Positions 16,846 to 25,393 of a stretch of DNA of 64,000 bases are shown here, one piece after another; the first letter of the stretch is position 1, and each line of letters starts with the position of its first letter. Origin of the DNA: Sphingobacteriia bacterium (GTDB taxonomy: Bacteria > Bacteroidota > Bacteroidia > Bacteroidales > UBA7960). Made by a program: the position numbers and the translations under genes. The notes under the pieces are model-generated. The model ran no database searches and had not been told where the DNA came from. It was given only the letters and a program-made list of their open reading frames with translations. The stretch covers positions 1-64,000 of the forward strand of contig JAABSE010000004.1 in NCBI GenBank assembly GCA_011390575.1, read 5' to 3'.

Positions 16846-17853
16846 TCAATGCAATATTTTATAAATTAACTCTTTGAGCAACTCTCCGTCACTGGCCGAC
16901 TGGTTTTCAACTCCCTTTACCTTCAAATCATATTCTCTCAGGAGCGACATGATGGCAAAAAGCCTGGAAACCGGGAAACCGGCGGCTGCAGTTTGATAAT
17001 CTTTGGCAAAAAACGGGTTGATGCCCAGTTCTGAGGCTACATTTTTCGGGCTTCTGTCTTTCACGTAATGATAACGCAAAACTTTCACGAAAAATGCGTG
17101 CAAAACGGCCAGGGTAAAAACCATAGGATTTGCCTTTGGATTTTCACCAAAATACTTCACAATCTGAAAAGCTTTCAATGCGTTTTTTTCCGAGAGGGCT
17201 TTTTGCAATTCGAAGACATTGAAGTCTTTGCTGATTCCGATGTTCTGCTCTATAAGCCCCGGGGTTATTTCTCCTCCTTTGGGCAAAGAGATATACACTT
17301 TCCTGATTTCATTCACCACTTTCCCCAGGTCGGCACCCAAATGGTCGGCCAGAAGCTGGGTAGCTTTGTCTCCGATCTTATATCCATGCTGTTTCACGTA
17401 AGTGGAAATCCAGCCGGGTACAGCATCATCATAAAGTTTTTTGCTTTCAAGCACCACTCCGTTTTTGAGCACATTTTTGTAAAACCCCTTGCGCTTGTCT
17501 ACACTCTTGTATTTATGACAAATGACCAGGATGGTGCTTTTCAGGGGATTCGCGGCATAACCTTCCAGGTTTTCCAAATCTTTTATCAGGTGAGCTTCCT
17601 TTATAATTACCACCTGATGGTTGGCCATCATGGGATATCTTTTGGCCGTGCTGACAATGGTGGGAACATCAGTATCCCTGCCATAGAGAACGGTTTGGTT
17701 AAACTCTTTCTCTGTTTCGTTCAGGATGTTTTTTTCAATAATATCGGAGACCACATCAATAAAAAAGGGCTCCTCCCCCATGAGTAAATAGATGGGATGA
17801 TAGATTTTTTTTTTGATGTTTCCGTTAATCTCTTTCCAGTCTTTTGCGATCAT
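16846..17853 (-). CDS. holA: DNA polymerase III subunit delta
   Basis: 335 residues matching the delta subunit of the clamp loader. Recognised by its N-terminal block (YLLMGEEPFFIDVVSDIIE), the inactive AAA+-like core without Walker A, the ADHLGADLGKVVNEIRKVY segment and the helical collar domain at the C-terminus. Delta opens the beta clamp during loading. 8 bases after the AMP nucleosidase gene and in the same direction; in Bacteroidota holA often lies back to back with the lone HsdR-N gene, as here apart from the intervening nucleosidase. Confidence 0.9.
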   Translation of the reverse strand: MIAKDWKEINGNIKKKIYHPIYLLMGEEPFFIDVVSDIIEKNILNETEKEFNQTVLYGRDTDVPTIVSTAKRYPMMANHQVVIIKEAHLIKDLENLEGYAANPLKSTILVICHKYKSVDKRKGFYKNVLKNGVVLESKKLYDDAVPGWISTYVKQHGYKIGDKATQLLADHLGADLGKVVNEIRKVYISLPKGGEITPGLIEQNIGISKDFNVFELQKALSEKNALKAFQIVKYFGENPKANPMVFTLAVLHAFFVKVLRYHYVKDRSPKNVASELGINPFFAKDYQTAAAGFPVSRLFAIMSLLREYDLKVKGVENQSASDGELLKELIYKILH

Positions 17854-17861
17854 GGTGCTAT

Positions 17862-18647
17862 TTAATGGTCGTCGTAGTCAAATTTTAGATGCTTGACGGT
17901 AAGTCCGTTATTGATCAGTTCCCTGAGTGAATCTATGCCTATGTCCAGGTGCTTTTGAACAAAAGTCTCACTTACCTCCTTATCGCTTTCTTCCGTCTTA
18001 ACACCCGATGATATCATAGGCTGATCAGAAACCAGCAGCAATGCACCGGTTGGGATTTTATTGAAAAAACCTACTGAGAATATAGTAGCTGTCTCCATAT
18101 CAACACCCATGCAACGGATTTTCCTCAGGTAGTTTTTAAAATCATCATCATGTTCCCACACTCTGCGGTTGGTAGTGTAGATGGTACCGGTCCAGTAATC
18201 CAGGTTGTGATTACGGATATTGGTAGAAACCGCCTTTTGCAGGCTAAAAGCAGGCAATGCAGGCACTTCAGGCGGGAAGTAATCATTGGAAGTACCATCG
18301 CCCCTGATGGCTGCAATGGGAAGGATAAGATCTCCCAGACGGTTTACTTTTTTCAAACCTCCGCATTTGCCCAGAAAAAGAACAGCTTTGGGTTCAACAG
18401 CACTTAATAAATCCATAATGGAGGCTGCATTGGCACTTCCCATTCCAAAATTGATAATGGAAATGTTCTCGTGGGTGGCACACGGCATGGCGCGGTCCAA
18501 TCCATTTATTTTGGTATTAAAGGTTTTGGCAAAAAGGTTTACATACTGATTAAAGTTGGTAAGCAGAATATACTTTCCCATTTCACTGATTTTCGTGCCG
18601 GTATAGCGTGGCAACCAGTTTTCTACAATTTCTTCTCTTGTCCTCAT
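17862..18647 (-). CDS. amn: AMP nucleosidase
   Basis: 261 residues of the nucleoside phosphorylase fold in the short AMP nucleosidase form. Visible blocks: INFGMGSANAAS, LFLGKCGGLKK, IRGDGTSNDYFPPEVPA and GVDMETATIFSVGF with the base/ribose-binding Met-Glu pair. The enzyme splits AMP into adenine and ribose 5-phosphate. It lacks the extra N-terminal domain of the E. coli enzyme (about 480 residues), as usual in this phylum. First gene of the leftward group; no clear -7 box was found upstream. Confidence 0.88.
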   Translation of the reverse strand: MRTREEIVENWLPRYTGTKISEMGKYILLTNFNQYVNLFAKTFNTKINGLDRAMPCATHENISIINFGMGSANAASIMDLLSAVEPKAVLFLGKCGGLKKVNRLGDLILPIAAIRGDGTSNDYFPPEVPALPAFSLQKAVSTNIRNHNLDYWTGTIYTTNRRVWEHDDDFKNYLRKIRCMGVDMETATIFSVGFFNKIPTGALLLVSDQPMISSGVKTEESDKEVSETFVQKHLDIGIDSLRELINNGLTVKHLKFDYDDH

Positions 18648-18800
18648 ATCGACAGCTTATTTAATATGATCTGGCATAAAATGTTAAAAAAATACAGGAC
18701 TCCAAAAGACATCCTGTTATGGAAAGCAACCATGGGCAAATATAATGAAAGCATCCTTACTTTTTCGGTTTTGCAGGCCATTTTTTTATCATGCAGAAAA

Positions 18801-18833
18801 TTGCAGAAGGGTATTTTCAGTACCCTATCTTTG
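18801..18833 (+). promoter_or_regulatory. Promoter of the lone HsdR-N gene
   Basis: TTG at 18801 and TATCTTTG at 18826-18833, 22 bases between them. The box lies inside the longer reading frame that begins at 18745, which argues for the ATG at 18856 as the true start. Confidence 0.65.
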
Positions 18834-18855
18834 CAAAAAGATTATTTCAACAAGT

Positions 18856-19320
18856 ATGGAACCCTTAAACCTTCCTCCCTGTAAATTCAAACTCAGCCAA
18901 AAAGACGGCAAACATTATATCTTTGATGTTTTCCGTAAAACATCGGTCGTATTAACTCCTGAGGAATGGGTGCGGCAGCATTTTCTGATGTGGCTGGTCA
19001 ATCAACTTGAATACCCCAAAGGGCTGATTGCGGTAGAAACTGCATTGAAATACAATCAATTGCAGAAAAGAGCCGATGCCGTAGTGTATTCCAAAACCGG
19101 CCAGCCCCTGATGCTGGTAGAATGCAAAGCACCTCACATAAAAATAACACAAAAAACATTTGAGCAGGCAGCAAGTTACAATTTCACTTTCAAAACCCGC
19201 TACCTGGTTCTTACCAATGGAATAGACCATTATTGCTGCCGCATAGATCTTGAAAACGGGAAAATCACTTACTTGCAAAACATTCCCACTTACAGTGAAA
19301 TCATTGCAGAGGCAATCTGA
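18856..19320 (+). CDS. Stand-alone HsdR N-terminal (PD-(D/E)XK) nuclease-like domain
   Basis: 154 residues from the ATG chosen because the -7 box is 22 bases upstream. The protein is only the N-terminal nuclease domain of type I restriction R subunits. The catalytic pattern looks intact: the Asp in KRADAVVY, Glu-x-Lys in LVECKAPHI, and the QxxxY motif as EQAASY. There is no helicase part, no HsdM or HsdS nearby and no methylase, so it is not a working type I system. Such single domains recur in Bacteroidota beside holA; the function is unknown. Confidence 0.85.
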   Translation: MEPLNLPPCKFKLSQKDGKHYIFDVFRKTSVVLTPEEWVRQHFLMWLVNQLEYPKGLIAVETALKYNQLQKRADAVVYSKTGQPLMLVECKAPHIKITQKTFEQAASYNFTFKTRYLVLTNGIDHYCCRIDLENGKITYLQNIPTYSEIIAEAI

Positions 19321-19372
19321 CAAAAAACATGGACATTGTTAATATAATCAGCTGAAATCTTACCATATGTAA

Positions 19373-19459
19373 ACAATGGGGCTGAAACCCCTGTTCTTTT
19401 TAGGCAATCCTAACCGGCAATAGATAAGATTATAGCCATATCTTGTATTCATTGCCGGT
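19373..19459. repeat. REP-like pair of inverted repeats
   Basis: Two hairpins lie close together in a 274-base intergenic stretch. The first (19373-19394) pairs GGGG with CCCC around CTGAAA, with an outer ACA/TGT. The second (19413-19459) has perfect 9-base arms ACCGGCAAT and ATTGCCGGT and an inner AAGAT/ATCTT pair. A related ACCGGT occurs at 19491. The layout resembles the degenerate REP-type elements seen between Bacteroidota genes, but no second copy was found in this window. Confidence 0.4.
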
Positions 19460-19538
19460 GGAAAATCAAAACTTTAAGCACGTCATTTCTACCGGTTGAA
19501 AAACAGGGTTTTCTTTGATAGAAGATTCACCTGTTTAT

Positions 19539-19550
19539 TGTAAATTTACA
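19539..19550. promoter_or_regulatory. Palindrome with -7-like box upstream of the subtilase
   Basis: TGTAAATTTACA is a perfect 12-base palindrome that contains TAAATTTA (one mismatch to TAnnTTTG), 44 bases before the ATG. It could be the promoter, an operator over it, or both. Confidence 0.35.
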
Positions 19551-19594
19551 GGATTATAAAACCGGAAAGGCCGTTGGTATAAAACACGATAACT

Positions 19595-22447
19595 ATGAAC
19601 CCTCTTTACAAAAGCATCCTGAACAAAGTCATTCTAACCCTGCTTATTTCAGGGCTTTTCCAGCTAACATACAGCCAGCATGGCTTTTCTGCTGCATTTA
19701 CAATGCCCGAAGGAGCAACAAAAGAGAACCTATGGGAGGGCAGGATCATTTTTAAAATGAAAGAATCGGCAACGCCCTATCTTAAAACCGATGAGATACA
19801 AATAGAAGAAATCAAGAACGTTTTACAGGATATCAAAGCAAGCGAAACCCGCAAAATATTTCCTCACCACCAGCCCCCAGCACAAAAAACACATTTTACC
19901 GGACAACCCTACAGCGATTTGAGCAGAATTTATTATGCAGAAATCCCGGAAGATGCTTCACTGGAGGAAGCAATCAACCAACTTTACTACACCGGCATGG
20001 TGGAGTATGCACAACCGTGGTATGTACCTGAATTGCTTTATGAACCCGATGACCCGCTCATTGGCTCACAGTACTACCTTGAAAACATCAGTGCTTATGA
20101 TGCATGGGAAATAGAACAGGGAGACACCAGTGTGGTGATTGCTATCGTTGATACCGGTATTGATTTGTATCATCCCGATCTGATCAATGACATCGCTTAC
20201 AACCACTATGATTCCATCAATGGGGAAGACACCGACAATGATGGATATGTGGATAATTATTATGGTTGGGATTTAGGAGATAACAACAACGACCCTCAAT
20301 GGGATGTGCTTCCACACGGTGTGCACGTGTCAGGAATTGCCGGAGCCAGTGCGGACAATCAGACAGGCATGGCAGGTGTTGGATTCAAGAGCCGTTTGCT
20401 GCCTGTAAAAATCAGCGATCAGGATGGGCGGCTGGTGAGATCGTACGAAGGGATTGTATATGCCGCTGATCAGGGTGCACAGATTATCAACTGCAGCTGG
20501 GGTGGCGCAATATCTCCCGGTCAGTTCGGGCAGGATATCATCAATTATGCGGTGCTCAACAAAAATTCAGTGGTAGTAGCAGCAGCGGGAAATTCCGACA
20601 ACCAGGTCAGAATTTACCCTGCTTCGTATGTAAATGCCATCAGTGTGGCAGGCACCAATGCCGACGACCATAAGTGGGCCGGCTCGAGCTATGGCAAACT
20701 GGTGGATCTTTCAGCTCCGGGACAGGCCGTTTTTTCTACAATGCCCAATGGGTCGTACGCCACTTCCAACGGCACTTCCATGGCAGCACCCATAGTGGCA
20801 GGAGCAGCAGCATTGCTCAAATCACAGTTTCCCGAATTCAATGCCCTGCAAATTGCTGCCCAGCTCAAAGTTACCACCGACAACATCGATACACTTGCCG
20901 CCAACGAACCGTATGCAGGATTGCTGGGAACAGGAAGGCTGAACATTTACAGGGCCCTGACAGAAACCCACCACCCCTACCTCATGTTTTCGCAACTGCA
21001 ACATCCCGAAGATCATTACCAGCTTTTTAATCCCGGCGAAACCTTCGAACTGGGGGCAGAATTTATCAACCTGCTGGCTGATACCGATAATATTGCAGCA
21101 GTATTGTCCTCTCAATCTCCCTATATTGAAATCCTATCCGGAGAATCTTTGCTGGGCGAAGTGTTGCACATGGAAACCATCAACAACTACGATAATCCCT
21201 TTGTAATAAAAATCCTTGAAAATATGCCTGCCAGCCATGAGGTTACTTTTACCCTGAATTTCCTCAATGGGGCAAGTGGTTTTGCAGGTCAGCAAAGCTT
21301 CAGCATCGTATTCAACCTTGATTATATTGACATCCAGGCCAACCAGATTCAAACCACGATCAACAGCCGCGGCAATGTTGGATTCAACTATCCGGACTAT
21401 AACCAGGGAGTGGGGTTTTTGTATGGCAATGCCAACCAGAACCGCACCCTTATCAAAACGGCAGGATTTATGGCCGGAGTGAGTAATTCGAAAGTGGTAG
21501 ATAACATCTACGGCCCGGCGGAGGCTTCTTTTACCAACGCTTTTTATTCCCTGGAGAATGCACGCATGGAAGAGAGTCCTGCTACAGGAGATTGGCAAAT
21601 TACCGGAACTTTCAACGACAGCCTGGCTGCACATGCCAGAATCGGGCTTCAGGTAGATTATTCCATTTATTCCTTTGAAGATACCCCCCTGGATAAATTT
21701 CTCATCCTTGAATATACTATCATCAATCAATCGGGAGACAATCAACCCGGTTTTTATGCTGCCTTTTTTGCCGACTGGGCACTGCAGGATGTAAGAAATC
21801 ACCGGGCATCTTATGACACAGAAAATCTGATGGGGTATGCGTATTCGGCCAATGGCGGTAATTTTACCGGCATCCGGTTATTGAGCCACGACAACATCAA
21901 ACACTATGCCTTCGACAACCAGGGGTATGGCGGAAGCATGAGAATTAATAATGGGTTTACCTCCTTCCAGAAATATACTGCCATGAAAAGCAACAGGGAC
22001 AATGCCGGCTTCTTTGACAAGGACAATGATATTAGCACACTCATTTCTACCGGACCCTTTAACCTGCTGAAAGATGATACCCTGACAGTTGCTTTTGCCC
22101 TGCTGGCCGGTGACCACCTCAACGATTTGCAGGCAAGTGCACAACTGGCTTCTCTCATATATAATGACGAATATGTAGGAACGGAACCCACTGATTTTCA
22201 AAATCCTTTTCATATAAAAACCTTTCCCAACCCTTTTGAAAACAGCCTTACGGTAGAGTTCAGCAAACTTCAGAACGGGAAAGCCGAAATCTCAGTTTTC
22301 GACATGTATGCACGAAAAATATATCACCATGCGGATTGGGATAATGGTAAACATCAGATTCAAACTTCCCATTGGGAAGAAGGTTTTTACATTATACAGG
22401 TAAGAACCGGAGAATCGGTGCATAGCCGTAAAATCATGAAAAGATAG
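19595..22447 (+). CDS. Secreted subtilisin-like (S8) protease with type IX sorting domain
   Basis: 950 residues. A signal peptide (to about residue 28, TYSQ) is followed by a propeptide-like region (about 30-145), then the S8 catalytic domain (about 150-455). The triad is visible: D186 in VDTGID, H241 in PHGVHVSG and S395 in NGTSMAAP, with the oxyanion Asn in AAAGNSD. Residues about 460-860 are beta-rich and unassigned, probably a substrate- or surface-binding part. The last 80 residues are a type A T9SS domain (FPNPFENSLTVEF to SRKIMKR). It should be exported through the Por system and act outside the cell or on its surface. Confidence 0.9.
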   Translation: MNPLYKSILNKVILTLLISGLFQLTYSQHGFSAAFTMPEGATKENLWEGRIIFKMKESATPYLKTDEIQIEEIKNVLQDIKASETRKIFPHHQPPAQKTHFTGQPYSDLSRIYYAEIPEDASLEEAINQLYYTGMVEYAQPWYVPELLYEPDDPLIGSQYYLENISAYDAWEIEQGDTSVVIAIVDTGIDLYHPDLINDIAYNHYDSINGEDTDNDGYVDNYYGWDLGDNNNDPQWDVLPHGVHVSGIAGASADNQTGMAGVGFKSRLLPVKISDQDGRLVRSYEGIVYAADQGAQIINCSWGGAISPGQFGQDIINYAVLNKNSVVVAAAGNSDNQVRIYPASYVNAISVAGTNADDHKWAGSSYGKLVDLSAPGQAVFSTMPNGSYATSNGTSMAAPIVAGAAALLKSQFPEFNALQIAAQLKVTTDNIDTLAANEPYAGLLGTGRLNIYRALTETHHPYLMFSQLQHPEDHYQLFNPGETFELGAEFINLLADTDNIAAVLSSQSPYIEILSGESLLGEVLHMETINNYDNPFVIKILENMPASHEVTFTLNFLNGASGFAGQQSFSIVFNLDYIDIQANQIQTTINSRGNVGFNYPDYNQGVGFLYGNANQNRTLIKTAGFMAGVSNSKVVDNIYGPAEASFTNAFYSLENARMEESPATGDWQITGTFNDSLAAHARIGLQVDYSIYSFEDTPLDKFLILEYTIINQSGDNQPGFYAAFFADWALQDVRNHRASYDTENLMGYAYSANGGNFTGIRLLSHDNIKHYAFDNQGYGGSMRINNGFTSFQKYTAMKSNRDNAGFFDKDNDISTLISTGPFNLLKDDTLTVAFALLAGDHLNDLQASAQLASLIYNDEYVGTEPTDFQNPFHIKTFPNPFENSLTVEFSKLQNGKAEISVFDMYARKIYHHADWDNGKHQIQTSHWEEGFYIIQVRTGESVHSRKIMKR

Positions 22448-22562
22448 AAGGAAGGATTTGTCCTACTGCGGATTTTGTAAACCAAAGCAGATCTTCAAAA
22501 TCCTGCACAAAGAAGGATGTGTTAAGACTGATAAGGCTTAGAATGTAAAACGATAAAAAGAT

Positions 22563-25304
22563 ATGCGAAGAATTTCTCTCATTCCGATCATATTGTCATT
22601 GGTTACAATGGCCGTCATCATAACGGTATACTTTGTATTGAGAGATTTCCAGCAAAAGGCACAGCAAACATCTACCGACCCATTTTCTGGCATTGCTGCT
22701 GATGCAGAAATGATTTTTCACATCAAAAAACCGGCATTATTTCGCGAATCTTTTGCCCTCACAGGGCCGCTTGGACAAGACTTAGAAGCTATATTTACCG
22801 GAGGAAATCCCACCGGAATCATCCACCGGACAGACTCTCTTGCCTCAGAAGACCCCCTATTGTCGGAATACAGAAATTCAGCCAGCGCCCTGTTGTCTCT
22901 TCACCCTGAGGGCAACGTACCCCTGGCGAACTTCCTGCTTCAGGTATCTTTTCCTGCAAAGATAGATGAACAGGCACTCAATACTTTCATTCAGAAGAAG
23001 CTTTTCCCGGGTGTCGGTTTTACCTCAAGTACAGAAAACCGGCAAACATTGTTCTCCGCAGAAAAGGCAGACAATACTCCTTTGTTTCATTATACCATCA
23101 ACCATAATATCATTGCTGTATCCTCGAGTCTTAAACTGATACAACAAAAAGAACATGAAGACGACACTGCCATTGCATCCGACGCCCACTTCAGTGCACT
23201 TAGAAATGCTGCAGGCAGGTTTTCAGATAACCTTTTTATTCGGACCCGGACACTATGTCATCTCACACAAGAATTACAGAACAGTCATTATCCACTGAAT
23301 ATCCCTTGCGAAGATATAGCAGGGTGGCAACTCTGGGATGTTTCTTACAATGCCGGAGAGATGCTCTTTACAGGGTATGCCCAATCGGGGATGCATGGGC
23401 AGAAGTTTGTTGATAACCTTGCCGGTCAGCCAAAAAAAGAAAGCAATATAGCACAGCACATCCCTTTGAACACCCAAACCATTGTCTATCTGGGCATTGC
23501 TGACACCCAAAAATTCTCCTTTACCTTTGATCAATGGCTGTCCATCAACGAAAAGCAGGAAGGTTTTCATCGTCAACAGGAAAGATTCGAAGATCTTTCG
23601 GGTATTCACCCTGATAGTTTGCCTGGTATATGGAGTGGAGAACTTGCATGGGTGGTAACTGAATCCTCAAAATCCAGCCAGGGAACATTGTTGCTGGGAG
23701 TTCATGACAAGGAACAAATCCTGGAAAACAATGGTTTGAAGGAGTTTATTACAGAAGTATTGCCCGGCGAATCGTCAGAAATGATGTTCGCAACAAAAAT
23801 ATACCGCACAACTCTGCCCGGAATGCTTCCGGTCATTTCCGGAGGGCTGATAAAACATGATTTCCCTTATTTTTCATTTTCCGGCAACTATCTTTTGGCA
23901 GCTCAAGATCAGGAGGAACTGGAATCATATATGAATGTGTTGAGGTTTGGGTTCAACTTTGAAAGAAGTGAGGAAGCAGGCCTGATGGAGGAGTTTATGC
24001 AATCAGGGCACAACCTTTTCCTGTACCGGTCGCTTGCCGGAAGCTGGATGGGTAACCGACTCCTGGAAACGATGGAAAACCCAGAAAGCAACAGAGACAA
24101 TGAAAAGTCAGGAAAGAGCCGACGTTCCTTCAGTCTGCAAATCCTGTCTTCAGAGCGTGACCTGGCTTTTTCCAATGCCATGCTCCTTCACAAAAGCGAA
24201 TACAACGTGAGCAACCCTATCAACTGGGAAACCAACCTTGATGCCCCCATACACGCAGGGCCGTACAAGGTATTCAACCATAACACTGGAGAGACCGAAT
24301 TTATTTTGCAGGATCAGGCCCTGCAGCTATACCTTATCAATAAGGACGGAGAGATTTTATGGAAGCAGGAGATATCGGGACCTTCCATGTCAGATATTCA
24401 TCAGGTTGACATTTACAAAAACAGCCGTTATCAATATCTGTTCAATACACGCAACTATTTACACCTGATCGACCGTAACGGAAATTATGTAAGAGGATAC
24501 CCCATGCGCCTTCCTGCACCGGCATCAGCGGGTATCGCAGTATTTGACTATGACAACAATAAAAATTACCGGGTTATCTTTCCTTCAGAAAACCGGCGAA
24601 TATATAATTACAGCCTGAGGAGGGAGCCCGTTCCCGGATGGCAATACAGGCAATCGGACCATCTGATTCGGCAACCCCTGCAACATCTGCACCTGGAAGG
24701 AAAAGACTTTCTGCTGGCTACAGATACCACAGGCAGGGTGCAGATACTTGACCGCCGGGGGGTTTCCAGGCTCAGACCACAGCAAAAAATTACACTGCTG
24801 CCGGGTACCCGCATTTTTGCCCACGAACCCCGCGACGGAAAGCCCCACTTTATGGTTCCCGGCATACACGGAACTGTAAAACAGGTATTTACCGACGGAT
24901 CCGTTTTCAAAGTCACACCCGACACACTCGATGGTGATTACAGGTTTACCTATCAACCATTTACCGGAGATACAGAAAAAGACCTTATATTTCTGAACAA
25001 TGGAAACCTGAAGGTATACAGCATTGCCTCAAGGCTGATTTTTTCCCTTCCCATTGAAAGGGGCATGGATGGCGATATTCGTATCATTGAAACAAATGAC
25101 AACACCCATTACGTGGCCATTACCGACAAGGAAGGCAAACGGCTGTTTATGGTAAACCGGGAGGGAATTATTCCAGCTCCGTTTCCCCTTAGTGGTGACA
25201 CCCCATTCTATATCGAGCTGAAAGAGTCAGGCGATTATATCCTGGTGACGGGCCTTGGCAATCAACTAAGAAGTTACAACATTAACATCAAAGAGAAAGG
25301 CTAA
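22563..25304 (+). CDS. Large envelope protein: N-terminal membrane anchor, DUF3352-like part, C-terminal propeller-like part
   Basis: 913 residues. A hydrophobic segment (about 5-26) anchors or exports it. Residues about 40-540 loosely resemble DUF3352-type proteins (opening IAADAEMIFHIKKPALF, then repeated alpha/beta units), a tentative match. From about 555 the sequence changes to repeated short blade-like strands (LYLINKDGEILWKQEI, LHLIDRNGNYVRGYP, VQILDRRGVSRL), as in PQQ/WD-type propellers. It has no T9SS tail and no lipobox. 115 bases after the subtilase and in the same direction. Function unknown; binding or scaffolding in the periplasm is the most that can be said. Confidence 0.7.
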   Translation: MRRISLIPIILSLVTMAVIITVYFVLRDFQQKAQQTSTDPFSGIAADAEMIFHIKKPALFRESFALTGPLGQDLEAIFTGGNPTGIIHRTDSLASEDPLLSEYRNSASALLSLHPEGNVPLANFLLQVSFPAKIDEQALNTFIQKKLFPGVGFTSSTENRQTLFSAEKADNTPLFHYTINHNIIAVSSSLKLIQQKEHEDDTAIASDAHFSALRNAAGRFSDNLFIRTRTLCHLTQELQNSHYPLNIPCEDIAGWQLWDVSYNAGEMLFTGYAQSGMHGQKFVDNLAGQPKKESNIAQHIPLNTQTIVYLGIADTQKFSFTFDQWLSINEKQEGFHRQQERFEDLSGIHPDSLPGIWSGELAWVVTESSKSSQGTLLLGVHDKEQILENNGLKEFITEVLPGESSEMMFATKIYRTTLPGMLPVISGGLIKHDFPYFSFSGNYLLAAQDQEELESYMNVLRFGFNFERSEEAGLMEEFMQSGHNLFLYRSLAGSWMGNRLLETMENPESNRDNEKSGKSRRSFSLQILSSERDLAFSNAMLLHKSEYNVSNPINWETNLDAPIHAGPYKVFNHNTGETEFILQDQALQLYLINKDGEILWKQEISGPSMSDIHQVDIYKNSRYQYLFNTRNYLHLIDRNGNYVRGYPMRLPAPASAGIAVFDYDNNKNYRVIFPSENRRIYNYSLRREPVPGWQYRQSDHLIRQPLQHLHLEGKDFLLATDTTGRVQILDRRGVSRLRPQQKITLLPGTRIFAHEPRDGKPHFMVPGIHGTVKQVFTDGSVFKVTPDTLDGDYRFTYQPFTGDTEKDLIFLNNGNLKVYSIASRLIFSLPIERGMDGDIRIIETNDNTHYVAITDKEGKRLFMVNREGIIPAPFPLSGDTPFYIELKESGDYILVTGLGNQLRSYNINIKEKG

Positions 25305-25363
25305 CCTTCTGCAAAAACACTTATTTATTAACATTTTGCTTTTTTTATTTCCACATTTTAACA

Positions 25364-25371
25364 TACATTTG
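25364..25371 (+). promoter_or_regulatory. -7 box upstream of the lipoprotein/DUF5723 pair
   Basis: TACATTTG, full match to TAnnTTTG, 22 bases before the ATG; a TTTG lies at 25335. Confidence 0.6.
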
Positions 25372-25393
25372 AGACTAACAAAATATCAACCAC

